From Ischnura elegans (lineage: Eukaryota > Arthropoda > Insecta > Odonata > Coenagrionidae): 64,000 nt of DNA. The position numbers and the translations under genes are program-made. Below the pieces are notes generated by a model. The model worked only from the letters and a program-made list of their open reading frames with translations. It had not been told where the DNA came from and ran no database searches. Where the stretch lies: positions 92,490,566 through 92,554,565 of the forward strand of contig NC_060251.1 of NCBI RefSeq assembly GCF_921293095.1, read 5' to 3'. Numbering within the stretch: position 1 is the stretch's first letter; the number at the start of each line of letters is the position of its first letter. Of the stretch, positions 25,252 to 37,640 are shown piece by piece.

Positions 25252-25420
25252 CAGTGGCGTAGCCAGGAATTTCGTTCGGGGGGGGTCTAAAACCAGGGGG
25301 AAAAATTTTGAAAAACAGGGTACCAAGTAATCGGTTTCAAACTAATTTTGATAATCGAAAAAACTTCATTTGTTATAGAAATATTTTGTATATTGATGAT
25401 TTTTGATAAATATTAGCGTC
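25252..25420. mobile_element. hAT-like MITE fragment (3' end missing)
   Basis: It begins CAGTGGCGTAGCCAGGAATT then a G run, and continues with AAACCAGGGGGAAAA and ATAATCGAAAAAACTTCATT, as in the complete copy 38162-38434. The opposite terminus is not found, so the right boundary is approximate. Confidence 0.7.
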
Positions 25421-26425
25421 TATAATTCCTTAAGAACTAAACTCGTCCTCGAAATGCATAACCGTGCTTCTTAGATATATCTGCCTCCGAAAATAAATAA
25501 ACAGAACAGATACCACAGTGTGGCGTAACCGGTCAAAAATAAATGATTTTATTCAGTCAGGGGGAAGTAGTTCCAGTTCGTCTGCCGCCCTCGAGGAGTT
25601 TTTTATGGAAATTTTTAGTAAATTGTATGTGCTTAAGTTACCGGAATACGAGCAGGTGGAAGCGGCTCGTGTAAATCTTGGAAGTATTTGATGTACCAGA
25701 AGCTCCCAGCATGGCAAAAGAAATCTTTATCTAAATTTGTTTTCTTTCAAACGAAGTAAATGAATTTCAGACTTTTATTTGGCCTAAGGTATCGCCATGC
25801 ACAAAAAATAATTTTTGTTGCACCTAAAAGTGGTGAAATGTACTGCCGTCTCGATTTTCTTTCTTCTGCTATCCTGTTTCTCAGTATTTTGCTGCTGAAA
25901 AGAATTCAATTATTCTTTTGATTCATTTATCGAATCTTTTTACCGTTTGCCATTCATGTTATATCATTATTGTGACATGGTTGGTTTCGTATTTGATATG
26001 TATCGAATGATGATTACAATTTCATTTGCAAGACATAGTTGCCAAGCGTACTGTTTGACGCGGTCATGATCCTGAGGATAATTGCTGGGATCGCTTGATT
26101 TTTTTCTAGTGGTAAGCTCATCGGTTTTAATGCTTTTACTGTTCCGTGACCATTTTAAATTTCGAATCGTTTGAAAATGATTCTGTTGCATAAAAAAACT
26201 ACTCTGCTTATTTTTAACAGCACCCAACCGGTTACGACATCAATAATGGAAATTTATGAGAAGTTGCAAAGACAGTTCGTGCTCACTTTAAAATTCTTGA
26301 AAATGGACATGTCTGGGTGGGGATAAACTGCGTGGCTTTCTAGATTTTAATTCTTCAGTTGATCACTTACTGCTGTCAGTGCAAATTGGTCATACATATT
26401 GCTCGGGGAAAATATTTCCAACATT

Positions 26426-26570
26426 AACGATTTTAAATACTTGGGGGCTAATTTCACATCCAAATTTGATTGGGGAATGCATATTGATCAGGTGGTGGGA
26501 AAAATCATTTAAAACTCTTCATTGGGCCATTAGAAATGTAAAGGAGAGTAAAAAAGACAAAATTTATTAA
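26426..26570 (+). pseudogene. LINE reverse transcriptase fragment (jockey/CR1-like), frameshifted
   Basis: NDFKYLGANFTSKFDWGMHI followed by DQVVGK matches the conserved post-palm block of non-LTR reverse transcriptases, '(F/Y)KYLG....S...W..HI......K'. After a one-base shift near 26505 the frame continues SFKTLHWAIRNVKESKKDKI and stops. Nothing of the catalytic FADD region is present in the readable part. Confidence 0.7.
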
Positions 26571-27924
26571 ATAAAATTTAATAAATCAAAATCCATATTC
26601 CGATTATCTTTGCTTTAACAAATGCGAATGCATAAATGTCGAACCAGTGTCATTATTGTCTTCAAGAGAACCAATGCTAGCCACCTCGTTATTCTTCATA
26701 CTTCCGGTGAACGTAACCAAATTACTATCTTGTTAGAGTTACGTGAATCGTTAGGTGTGAAATTTTTGTTCTGGTTGTATCCCAATATACAAGGCATCTA
26801 CCAAAAAATGATCAAAATTGACAGCAGACAAGCAGTCTGCTTGCTATATTAGCTCTTAACAGTCATGCTGAATTTCTGGCAGTGCTCCACGGTTAAAGAC
26901 GTGTTTTCCTGCTTTCAATTCAGGCGCCCAAGTGCGCAAGAGCGGTTATTGCAGCCCGAAATATTTCTCGTGAGTCGGGCCCCTGCAAGATCCAGGAAAG
27001 ATGCACGTCGCAAGACATGCCGTTGCTTCAATTTGTTCGTTCAGTTCATAGCTAAGATTGATAGCTATAAAAAATGAAACAAGAAACTGACAATTAGGGA
27101 AAACACATCGAGGAAGGGGAAGCAACTACGGGATTGATTATAAGATGTATCAAATCATATGGTACCGTATTCCTTACATGCATCGTTTTATTTCCTCGCG
27201 AGATTCGCTCTAATATTCCCAGGGAAATGACGAAATGCTTAGGGCGGCGTATTTTCTCATTCATGAAGTAACATTTACTTCATTAAATCCATAAGGAAAA
27301 CAAATGAACAATGTGTTTACAATCAAACTGTTATTTTATCCGGAATATATAAAAACATAATGCGCACTTGCATTATTAAACATCACAAATTACTGTAAAC
27401 GAACAGATGATGCATTATAATTACCATAGAAACTGCATGCCCTAATTATTTCTTGTAGGCGGTGTAGAGATTAATTAAGGAGTCGAGAAATTTGCTTCTC
27501 ATAGCGAAAAGAAAGTATTGTTGCTCACCAGACGAGGACGGGGAAAATTGTCGTCTACGAATCTGCAAAATCCGGTATTTATCTTTTCACTTATGACTAG
27601 CTAATACGATTTTCTCAATCTCATAAAATCACTCGTAAAGGTTTTAAGCATTCAACTTCATTCATGGTGGAATAATTTTTATTATCGTGAAAAATATTTC
27701 GGTTGATCGTGATTCGTATCGTGGCTGCGTCAACTTCTTGTTCATGCCGAATTTCACCATTGCCGCCAATAAGATATTTTTTTAATGGGTGATATCGTCA
27801 GATAGAACCTTAATCTGTGCACGGCTGTGGTTTTCCATCTGCCTATACTAATAAATCGTTAAACGCTTAGTCAAAATTGCACGTATTTTGTGTATTCACC
27901 GATTCAATCGAACGTTGGTTTGAT

Positions 27925-28100
27925 TCTGTGAGGTTAGAGCTCACCCCGAACTTAGCCATTGGTGTGTGAACAGGGGGTGATTTCAGTTCATTTCCCTGGG
28001 GGTGTCCGAGGGCGTGATTTTAACCGGTATTTGAACTTAGGACCCTTAGATTAGCGGCCAAGGTATCTCCCTGCTAGGTTACCCCGCTCCCCCATGTATG
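27925..28100 (-). mobile_element. tRNA-derived SINE copy
   Basis: On the minus strand the head reads GGTAACCTAGCAGGGAGATA (A-box-like), then AGTTCAAATACC (B-box-like), at about 28096-28030. It is followed by a body ending in the shared tail TAAGTTCGGGGTGAGCTCTA. The same head-plus-tail layout recurs at 29510, 31980 and 57117, which is why I call it a SINE rather than a tRNA gene. It lacks closable acceptor and anticodon arms. Confidence 0.65.
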
Positions 28101-28589
28101 CAAATATTGTAACTGTTCTATTCCACGATGATATTAGAAAATTATGCTAAGAGAGACCTTGAGAGGATACATCACTCTCGCCTTATCGGTGGTATTGTCT
28201 TTCATCCTGAAGTACAATGTTATCTTACTCGAAACTTATGCGTTTATGTTTATATTTTCAGGGTGTATAAATTAAACTCGTTAGATAAACAGTTCTCTTA
28301 TTCAAGAAATTTTCCACGATATTTTCTCTGAAAATATTTTTATTGTATGCATGTAGGAACGTGTTGATACGTGTCTTCTCTCTATGGTAACTTGGAAATT
28401 TTAATATGGTTGCATAAGTTATTAATAACAATTATGCAAGTATTAATACAAATGATAGGTTATTAAATAAGACCGGTCGAGGGGGAATGATAAGTTCTCT
28501 TAACGTATAATAATTTATGTTAGATTTTCCATTCAGAGTTTATCATCGTTTATAACGGCTTTAAGATTGTGGAAAGAAAATTCCTTACG

Positions 28590-29123
28590 TCAGCTGCCGA
28601 CGATGCTAGAATGGTTAAGAACATATCCCGGAGGTGCATTGATTACTACCGTGTGTAGTTTATGTGTGTACAACATGATCGCGCGTCTCCACCCGTTCCC
28701 AGCGAATGTTTCCGGTACAATACCCCAGGCACTTAAAGCGATGTACTCTTCCGACAGGGAACGCTTGCGGTTTAATGACTCCAGATCAAAACTCATCACA
28801 AGCCAGGAAGGCGGACTCTGTGGAGGAAAGAAATAATCATGAGGAGGATACAAGCGGAGGAAATGAACTTCCGCGGTAATTGAAGCGGTTCCGAGAAACC
28901 CCTGTCGAGAAGAACGGAGGAAATTCGATTTTTTTTGTCCAAAATCACTTCGGATGGGACGCGCAAAGCATGGAAATGATTGCAGTCGAAGTTTGAGAGG
29001 CCTTTTATCAGATCGACGTATCGTTTGAATTTTGATTGCTATCTCTCTACATTTAAATGTTTCGTGATGGAGAATGGATTTATGAATAAATAAAAATAAA
29101 CTAAAAAAAGATTTACAAAACAT
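28590..29123 (-). other. Unrecognised 177-codon open frame
   Basis: This is the longest uninterrupted minus-strand frame of the window. The translation starts hydrophobic (MFCKSFFSLFLFIHKS) and then turns basic. I recognise no domain, and there is no promoter or splice context that favours it. The GC content of 28600-28980 is higher than its surroundings. It may be chance, or part of an unclassified repeat. Confidence 0.25.
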
Positions 29124-29261
29124 GCTTTTTCCGAGAACGATTTAAAATTCACGAAATAGTAAAAAAAAACTTTTGATCGCTCGAAGAATGAAAGGTAGGT
29201 ACTGAAAACTAGTACTAGGTAGGTTCTGGAACAAGGCATTATCGCGCTGAAAAATAGTTTG

Positions 29262-30905
29262 TATTAGGGAAATAGAATAGGAATGGCTGATTATTAATTG
29301 CCCTGTTACCTTTTTTAAATAGCGACAAATATTTTACCATGAGCATTTAAAATTATTTTAAAAGAATAAATAAATATAATAATGAAAGTTTTTTCCTTTG
29401 AGTAAAATTGACCGGAAAACGTACTACAGATGCTACTATAGATATCTTGCTTAAGTTAAGAAATTCCTTTCGATGCATTGCTTCACCCACTGATTCAACT
29501 GGAGGGTCGGTTGGAGTAAGTCGAGGTAGAGCTCACCCCAGTCTCAGCCAGAAGCGTGTGAATATCACCTATTTATGGTATGGTGGCCAGATTTTTTCCC
29601 TGGGACTCCTCGCACCACGGACATTTTTGGGTGACCTAAGGCTCCACCCGAAATTTGAACCATGGTCCTTGAACCTTCGGTCGATTGCTAAACGCTAAGC
29701 CCACAAGATAACGTTCTCCCATGATGATTTGGTAAGTACCAGGGAATATATACTTAAAACGACGTAAGTTAAGTTTCATGCTTATATTTACGAAATAATG
29801 AAGACGCTCGTCTTATAGAACTGGCTGAGCTCTTGATCATAAACAACGAATGGTAAGTGCGGAGAGGCAGCTGCCGTGAACACGCTTCTTTGGCGGTAGG
29901 CGTGACTCGTTTGGCCACGGCACCGAGAGCAGCGGGAAGTCACAGCTCCGTTCTAATGGAAATGGAATAGGAATGGCTGTTTCTTAATCACAATGTTACC
30001 ATACCTCCATTTTTAATAGTCACAATGATTTCAAAAATTTTTAATGGAATAAAAATTTAAAATTATTATAAGGTTCTTCCTTTGAGTCAAATCGACCGGA
30101 AAACGCACCACAGATCCTTATATTTTAAATATATACAGTAATTTGTAAATTTTTCTCCAAAAATATCTTGAAAAAGTGTATAAATCCCTTTCGATGTCAT
30201 TGGTCATTCACTCAAACACTCCTCGCTCCACGTACATTTTCTGAGGGGGGGATTTTGGCTTCAACCGAAATTTAACCCAGAGAACCCTCCGTCCCACCAC
30301 CCTTCAACCCACACGATAACTACCCTCTCCCCCGAAGTATTGGTATGCACCCTGGAATATATACTTTAAAAACGTAATAGCCCAAGACAAAGAAATTATT
30401 AAATTAATAAATCTACAGTATAAAAACGGAGAATAATAATAAAAAATAAAAAAAATGACAATAATAACAAAAAAGGTCATTGCTTCTTGCAATTCAATTT
30501 TTAAAAAATATATCTATCACGCTGTGATTGTTATTTCAATATTTATCTATTGTGTAGTATGTAAGTTTCTGCTATCACAAACAGCACACTACCCTGACAA
30601 CACATACATATTCCCACAAAATGTTGTTTTGTAATGTTGCTGTTTGTGATAAGCATGGCTTACCGGTACAGCGGAAACACGCCTCCGGCGCGCAATAAAA
30701 TGTGAATGAATAAAAGTTTAATACTTATGTTTGCGAAGTAATGAAGACGCTCCAGAAGAGACATAAAACTGACTTGAGCATGAGCAACGACTGCCAAGTG
30801 CGGACCGGCAGCTGCCGTAAACACGCTTGGGTGGAGGTAGGCGTGACTTATCTGGCCACGGCACCGAGAGCAGCGAGAAGTCACGGCTCCGTTCTATTTA
30901 GTTAA
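29262..30905. repeat. Tandem duplication of a ~0.7-kb unit carrying a SINE
   Basis: Unit A (about 29262-29955) and unit B (about 29962-30905) are collinear. Both open with GAATAGGAATGGCTG and share TTCCTTTGAGT.AAAT.GACC. Both then carry a SINE body, then GGAATATATACTT, and close with GTAATGAAGACGCTC-like sequence and GGCCACGGCACCGAGAGCAG. Unit B has lost part of the SINE and gained about 0.3 kb of AT-rich sequence (30380-30715). The SINE is therefore older than the duplication. Confidence 0.75.
29510..29725 (-). mobile_element. tRNA-derived SINE copy inside duplication unit A
   Basis: The plus strand shows the reverse of the SINE: tail GTAGAGCTCACCCCAGTCTC first, then AAATTTGAACCATGGTCC (inverse B box), then AAACGCTAAGCCCAC (inverse A box). 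The shortened counterpart in unit B lies at about 30195-30335, with AAATTTAACCCAGAG and AACCCACACGATAAC. Confidence 0.6.
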
Positions 30906-31017
30906 CAGGGGGTGTAGACGCGAAAGGAGTCTGGAGGGCAACCCGAGTGTCGAGACCACTGGATATTATGCTCCGCTGGGGTTTGCGGACGAAGGAATTA
31001 ACTCGCTCACTCTTCCA

Positions 31018-31592
31018 TCTAGACTGTGAGAGGAGAAAACGCCTTACCCTGGCGAATAATAAAGAATCAGATCCTGCTGCAAGCCGATTTCCACTCTCAA
31101 CACACCTGGTAGTAAACAGACCGGGGATCGTTACGAGAAAGTTTTTAATTTACAAATGCGAATTCTGGTATTCATTTAAGTACTCTACCGATCAAGGTAG
31201 ATTTCCGTGCAGTACTTAAGAAGCCTTCATGGTCTTCCCTCTTCAATTCACAATAAGGCCTAATCCCTTTCATTCTATCCAAATTTCCTATTCTCTTCCT
31301 TCATCTCCCTCGTTTACCTTACATTCTACCCTCTAGCACTGTTTTCAACATCCCCTCCCCGCGAAGTACTCGCTCCATCTGTACCTTCTGTCTCCCCTGT
31401 ATCTCATTAAAAAGCTACCTCTCCACACCCACCATGTCCTGCACTTTCAGACTGTGGGAGGAGAAAACACCTTACCTTGAATATAGTCAGATCCTGCTGT
31501 AGCCGAATTCCACTCTCATCACACCTGGAAATGAACAGACCTACTATTATTACGAGCATATTTTTATTCCCGTATGCGAATTCTGGTATAAT
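31018..31592. repeat. Direct repeats bracketing a LINE 3' fragment
   Basis: A ~150-bp segment (GACTGTGAGAGGAGAAAACG to TGCGAATTCTGGTAT) at 31023-31175 recurs as 31448-31592. The DNA between them (about 31176-31440) is the minus-strand 3' end of a LINE, homologous to 42225-42490. On the minus strand this middle part contains TGGGAGGAGAAAGG-like coding debris and ends with a CTACCGATC-type 3' UTR. This looks like a duplication around, or a tandem arrangement with, the LINE tail. Confidence 0.65.
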
Positions 31593-31890
31593 GTATAAGG
31601 TGTGAAATTCACCAGAAAATCGATGACAGTTCACGAGAAAAAATTCCCTAAATCGTGAATGGAGAGACAGATCTTTGGTTTCTCGGACCAGTGGGCAATT
31701 CACTACGCCATCCGAATTCCTGAATTTCGATGTAAGTTTTGCCGAGGGTTTGGGAACTGTGCCCTTGCGGTTTATCAAGGATGGCAACGCGAGGGAAAGC
31801 CAAATGTCTATGATTCTATTCTTGGTTTAGAGTATTTTTCCCTATGGCAACTAAACCAAATTTATGACAGTTCAAAAAGTTATCCATCTC

Positions 31891-31932
31891 CCTCAAATTA
31901 GAAGAAAATAATATTTTTCTTCTAATTTGAGG
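31891..31932. repeat. Perfect 18-bp hairpin
   Basis: CCTCAAATTAGAAGAAAA (31891-31908) is followed by a 6-nt loop and its exact reverse complement (31915-31932). No T-run terminator function is implied in a eukaryote. It may be a relic of a foldback insertion. Confidence 0.85.
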
Positions 31933-31979
31933 ATTATTATTTATGTTAACATGAGGAAGAATTTAAGGATTTTCTAAAA

Positions 31980-32262
31980 GAAGTGTTCACTCACTCAGTG
32001 ATTCGACCCGAAGTTTGGTTTGGAGAGGGTGCTGCTTATCCCATACTACCTAGTAGTAGTCACAAGTAAGCCATAGTAGGTCTCAGGTATGTGAACTTCA
32101 CACATTTTGGGCTTATGGTGCTTGTTATTTTGCCTTTGCCATCTCGTACTTCGAGGATTTTGATTTGGGGTGTCCGAAAGCTTCACCCGGGATATGAACC
32201 CGGGATCCTTCGATCAGCAGCAATGTTCTCTGCCCACTAGGCTACCCACTCTGCTCTGTATT
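31980..32262 (-). mobile_element. tRNA-derived SINE, best-preserved head
   Basis: Read on the minus strand from 32260, the head is GGTAGCCTAGTGGGCAGAGA (near-perfect A box TRGCNNAGTGG). About 30 nt later comes CCCGGGTTCATATCCCGGG (B box). The body and tail extend to about 31980, including the shared (AG)TGAGTGAACAC end. A tRNA-like cloverleaf cannot be completed, so it is a SINE rather than a functional tRNA gene. Confidence 0.8.
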
Positions 32263-32689
32263 CAACAGACTAAGGAGGTAAATTGGTTGCTAGATTTGAA
32301 CCGTCAGTGCGAATGTTTGGGTGATCTGTTTTCTAATCCAGTTTTATGCTAGTGGTTTTTTTCTCCTTGGAATTTCCGCACTACGAGTGCACTTACAGGG
32401 GACTCCTAGAGGTTTTCTTCTAGTTCGTCCACAATAACGATTGCTTCCTTCGCAGCCCAGCCTCGTTGAGTTCAAATATGTAATCGGAGTGTAAAATGAT
32501 CGTGGTAGGTACTTTGGGTAGTCGTATTTCAAGCTATTACAACCTTATTCAACCTGGACTTGACGAATTTTTTCACTGTCGGATATGACTATGCATTCAA
32601 AAATTCTATAAATATATTCAGCAGCTCCCAATGACCCCCCAAAAATGTCAACAAAAATCTTTTAATAAATTGCAAAGCTGAGTTTTTGT

Positions 32690-32890
32690 ATCGGGTGAAA
32701 ATTTTATTTCCATTATTTTCATTCGATTAACCGAATTTTTCATAATTTTCTAAGTTAATTCTCTCTCTGGGGGAGTGGTATCAGACCATTAACTGACAGT
32801 TTTTTTACGCCTATTAATCGCTAACTTTTTTTCAACTTTCCCTCGGAGTATTGATCGTATCGAAGTGTCGCAGTAACGGCAGGCAGTATT
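32690..32890. repeat. Dispersed repeat shared with 47530-47720
   Basis: Collinear blocks are CGGGTGAAAATTTT.TTTCC, AACCGAATTTTTCATAA, GTGGT.TCAG.CCAT and CGCAGTAACGGCAG. No ends are definable. It is probably part of an unclassified transposon, the fuller copy of which is around 47190-47950. Confidence 0.65.
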
Positions 32891-34084
32891 CTCAGTGGAC
32901 AGTCTAATTTAGAAGAAAGCGGAAGGTTTTAGTTTTTAGTAAACAGATCAAATAATTTCAATGCATGCACGAAGGTATTTCGTCTAGAGTTGGATAGCCA
33001 ATATGTTCTCGGCGAAGCCACCAATAGGGTAGCCTTGGTATACCTTTTTCGTATCATATTTGGGTACGAATCAGAGCCTTTTATCCATTTGTATTCTCCT
33101 ATATTGATTAATACAATAAACATGTCCAGTCATCGAAATTATGTGTGACTGTAATCACCACCTGATATCATGGGTGTCCGTTAATTTGTATTCATTTCAC
33201 TTCCAGCGTGAAAATGCTGATAATATATCCGAAACACGTTTCCGGTGTTGGCCTTGATAACCGCCCGCGTGTTTGTAAAGTGGATGAATTTAACTGCGCA
33301 GCGCTGCGAGCGATTACAATGCACAGGTGTTTCTCAGCTTATTTTATTTAAATTACTTCTATATTGTACTGACAGGTGCTTGGCCCTCTGATAAGGAAAG
33401 GCACCAAAGCGCTGCCACCAGATCGTGTTCAAATTTCGCAGTTTGATAAAAAATGAAATTTTAATGGGTGACTGTTTTCCGCTAACGTTCAATGGGTCTT
33501 AGTATTTAAAATGCATGTTTACATTTTATAATTTTAATTTTGAATTAGTAATTTTCAACTGTTTAGTTACATTTGAAAATATGGCAGCATTCAACTCAGT
33601 TTATCCAATCGAAAAAACTGTTTTTCGAGATATTTATTATTAAAACCTTCAATTAGCTCTCGAATTTTCCTGTCTAGTGACGTTTCCCTGAATGATTGAA
33701 TGTAAGTGTTATGTAATGAGGTATCAACGATTCGTCAACGGAATTGTGATCTAAAGCAAAGCCGTAAGATGAACCATTCATTGCCGATTGTATGTCGGCT
33801 TGACAATTTTGCTAATCGGCTTGACATTATCAAACTGGGGATAGTTAAATATATACCTACTTGACCTCTTTGTCAACTTTTTGCATTCCATCTAATGGCT
33901 GTAAAGTTTCAATATAAAGGAAGTAGTATATCGTTCACAATCACGAATACTTTTTAAGTAACTATCGTAGTTAACAGTATCTGTAAGTAAAAGTATGAAG
34001 AAAAGACTGATGAAAAGTCTAATCTGGAGTGCAACCCATTAAAGTTCGTAATCGTGGACACCAGAAGGATGAATAATTTAGGTC

Positions 34085-34300
34085 TTCGGTATTTGGACAT
34101 GGAGAAGGTGAAATGGACGGAGAGAAAGAGAACGACGGAGTGCTGGATATGGTGGTAGAGAAGAGGAAGCTTCTAGTGGAGATAGGTAGGAGACCGAAGG
34201 TTTGGATGGAGCGAATAGGTACTGCCAGAATACTTCTTAAGTATACTCGCTTAAGAACACTCCATGGGAGCCTACGATAATAGGTGGAATACTTTAATGA
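34085..34300 (+). mobile_element. Decayed LINE 3' end
   Basis: Broken frames read MEKVKWTERKR and later KVWMERIG, fitting the C-terminal 'K.TDRIRNEE' and '(K/R)TW(M)ERI' segments of the LINE family. Its 3' UTR-like part, GGTGGAATACTTTAATGATAA, matches the tail of the 42225-42490 copy. Confidence 0.55.
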
Positions 34301-34384
34301 TAAAATAATAATCTAGTAATACCTTGATTAGATTACAGCGCGCCGCCCGCGTTATATTATTGAATCGTTGTAGTTAAAGCTATT

Positions 34385-34665
34385 TGTAAGGTGAGTTGGC
34401 AAATATTGGAGAATAAGAAGCATGTAGAGATAGGTGGGAGAAAGGCTTGGATGGAGGGTGGGAGTCCTGAGTGGGGAGAAGATGTTGAAACCCGTGCGAG
34501 AAAGGAAAATGTTGGGTAAGGGAGGGAGGGGAAGGAAGAGAATAGAATTTATTGACAGAATGGGATGGAATAGGCTCTATCGTGAACTGAAAAGAGTATT
34601 GTGCTGGGAGCTGGCTCTGCTAACTCTCATAGCAGTATATGTAATAATCTAATAATAATAATAAT
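34385..34665 (+). mobile_element. LINE 3' end with (TAA)n tail
   Basis: The frame reads RERKMLGKGGRGRKRIEFID and then MGWNRLYRELKRV before dissolving into a TAATAATAATAATAAT tail at about 34649-34665. The G-R-G-R-(K/R)-R-I-x-(F/L)-(I/L)-D block followed by Y-R-E-L-K-R is the extreme C-terminus of insect endonuclease-reverse transcriptases. The microsatellite tail is typical for this LINE type. Confidence 0.7.
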
Positions 34666-34699
34666 ATATTATCTTACGTGCATGTGCATACAATATATT

Positions 34700-37240
34700 A
34701 TATTCATTCATGGAAGTAATGTAGCCTATAATAAGGCAATAAGCCTGTAGTTATGCTAACTACAAAAACTCTTAAATGCTGAAATGGAAACATAAAACCA
34801 GAATTACTCATAACCTTATAAAAGCATAGACAGCATTTTGTGCGTATTAAAAAATTCAAAATTGTAGTGACTGTACAATCATTTCAAGAAGGGAATCTCG
34901 CGTGGAGTGTCCTGACGGTGAGAGCTTAACTTACAACCAACTGAGAGCCAGCGAATCTACCTCAAGCGGTAGTATACTTTAATAAATAAAGTATCGTAGT
35001 TTTCTTTGTTTAATTAAACCAGGAGGTCAACCTTTTTGTGTCACTGTCGAAGATACCAACAGAGTGAATATAAATGGATACGCGAGATTCCATTTTTCCG
35101 ACTTGTATCCGCGATGAAACTTCTTTGAGCTTTAAATGCATTTTCGTGGAGCGTCGAGTCTTTTCAATGCAGCGTTTATACATATTGTCCTCCTTTCTCA
35201 GGATACCCTCGATAATATCTGAATGAGTGGTTGGAAGCGATATCGCATTTTCCGTTGTATTGATTCGCGTTCAAGCGGCCTCACCACCGTGTATTGTGAA
35301 CAAATTTCTTTTTTTTTACTTTTATTAACCCTGAGTGGATTTTGCGTGATCCGCCGTCAGTTTTTTTAATTCGATTATCATTATTTTCTCTCTGACGTCG
35401 ATTTTTACTTATCTCCTCATCTAAATTGGGGGGAATGGTCTTCGTGCGTGATCGATTTATGAAGTTCCCACCACTGCATGAGCGGAATCAGCAGCGATCG
35501 CGTTTTTGGACGGGAATGTTGGTGACATGTCACACTCTTTACCAAAAATAACATATTTCCTTGCTTTTTGGAATACTTTGGTAGCTTTTTGAAATGAATA
35601 TCTGAATAATTTTGAGTCGATAAAACGCGAAAGATGGAACTTGTTCCACGTGAACTACTAGACTGTTATTTTAATGGAGTTGTGATTAATTCACTGTATT
35701 TAGCTGTTTTCCTTATAATTTATTTTCTTATTATTAGTTATTTATTGAAAGTAATTCTTTAAAATCACTGAGTAATTATGGGAACAAGTTAACCTTTCTT
35801 TCTACAAAATAATACGATAAAAATTTAATTTAGTGCTTTCTGTACGTGGGAATATTTGTATGCCAGATAATAGAGCTTCCGGGCTTATGTAGGTAAGTGT
35901 AAATTATGAACAGTCCCTTGTCAATTTCATGTTCGTAGAAGGAGTGTTTTCGCATAAAATATGTTAACAACATAACTTAAGTTTCTTCTGTTCTTGGCAA
36001 GAGTCGGCCTAACGCCACCTTTATCAACAAATCACCATTGGCGAGAATCTACGATAATAATTTTCTATTGGCTGATTTTTGTTTTCATCGAATTTCATTT
36101 GTGTGATTGTTTATTTCAGTTTTCATGCTGTTTACATTCTTGCTTTTTACAATGGTTTTGGCTTGAATGAAGTTAACTGAATTAGAAGCTAAGGAATTAC
36201 TTTATTTTATCAGTGTCTTGTAGTATAGGTCTCGATAAATTGTTAATGCATTATTTATTCAACTTTGTGTTATAATTTTACACCTTTAACAAGGCTTGGA
36301 ATGAAAATGAGTACCTAATTTGGTTTTAATTAAAAAAAAGCAGTTGTAAATTAATTAAAAATATGAGACTAGAATTTTGGCACCAAATGTCAAAATGACA
36401 ATTTATTTTCAAATCTGTTTTTAAGGTCAAAATTATATTCCCCTCTTTTTAATTAATTTACGAATGATTTTTTTATTATTGTAAATAACATTTTTGTGCT
36501 CTTTAGTGATGTTTATACATCACAATTATTTACTCATTTTAATTGCAAGCCCTGATGAATGTGCGTAAATATAATGAAAAGTTGACTCAAAATTTCATTT
36601 AAGATTCATCGAGACCTGGATTTCTAGACGCTGATTAAATGTTGAGGTCAAGGGAGAGAAAAAATACTCCATTTTAGAATTACTCTAATCACTAGGCTGT
36701 TTTGCCTTAATATCGCAAAAAATATCCACGGAGCGAAACGTGAGTCACCATTGTTACTGGGGGACAGTTTTCCTCAAACCACCTCCAACATCAAATCACG
36801 GCTCTCCGCGAAGCTTGACCGAGAAACAGAGCCATATAATCCACCACCCCAACGTATCCACTATGTATGTACAGACCCACCCCGCCCACGGCTGTCCTCG
36901 CTGAGGTCGAAAGTAACTCCCCCAGAATCGATATCAACCCCTTGCACCTCTCTCCTCCATAGCTTTTGTCATCCCTTCGCGAGTATGTCGTGTTTTATTT
37001 TTACTCCCACTCCTCGTGGAATTTTCCTCTAAATGCCGCGATGTTCCCAACCATCCCCAAACCATATTTATCTCCAATATTTATTAAAATGTCCTAATGT
37101 GCTTTGGCTTAGGTGTATATACGTAATTAGAATCTTGAAGAGTATTATTTTATGCATATTCCCATAACACCGAAAAATGCACATATTGTCCCTTTACGTT
37201 TTGTTTTTAACATTTTTAAGATTACACGTGCACGAATAGC
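34700..37240. other. Gene-free, mostly AT-rich stretch
   Basis: I see no repeat family members or exons here. The open frame 36751-37032 is proline-rich by composition only, and no splice or homology support exists. Confidence 0.45.
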
Positions 37241-37249
37241 CATGCCCTA

Positions 37250-37325
37250 GTTAGGGGCAACGTATCTAGGCAGGGCTCGAACCCGCGACCTCTTGTTTGG
37301 CAGGCGAGGCCTTTACGCCACCGCC
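37250..37325 (-). mobile_element. tRNA-Gly-like SINE head / tRNA pseudogene
   Basis: The minus strand reads GGGGGCGGTGGCGTAAAGGC, then CTCGCCTGCCA, then GGTCGCGGGTTCGAGCCC. CTCGCCTGCCA equals the anticodon arm of tRNA-Gly(GCC), and GGTTCGAGCCC is a perfect B box. The acceptor stem does not close, so it is a tRNA-derived head rather than a working tRNA. Confidence 0.7.
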
Positions 37326-37640
37326 CCCGAAAAAGAAATGTGTTTACTGTATACCATATTTTTTTTTGTTTCCACAATTTTTCTGCTGCTCAACACGTAA
37401 ATATAGAGAGGCATCAAAGGCGATACAAAACACATCTAAAATGGTAAATTTTCCTTTTTAATACAATAATTACATTAATTTTTATATTTAATGCTCGACA
37501 GTTATTGTAACAACTTCCCTAAATTCCATAATGAGGTGATTACGATGGAGAGTAAATCAAGAGTAGCTGAGAAAATTTAGCTGAAAATTTGTTACTCAAC
37601 GACAGATTCGTATTGATATTAGAATAGCTACAGAGAAACT

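Noticed and set aside
36751-37032. Proline-rich 93-codon frame
   Set aside because: Composition comes from a C-rich stretch; no splice sites, start context or motif support it.
37250-37325. Possible tRNA-Gly gene on the minus strand
   Set aside because: The anticodon arm and B box match, but the acceptor stem fails to pair; a tRNA-derived SINE head fits better.
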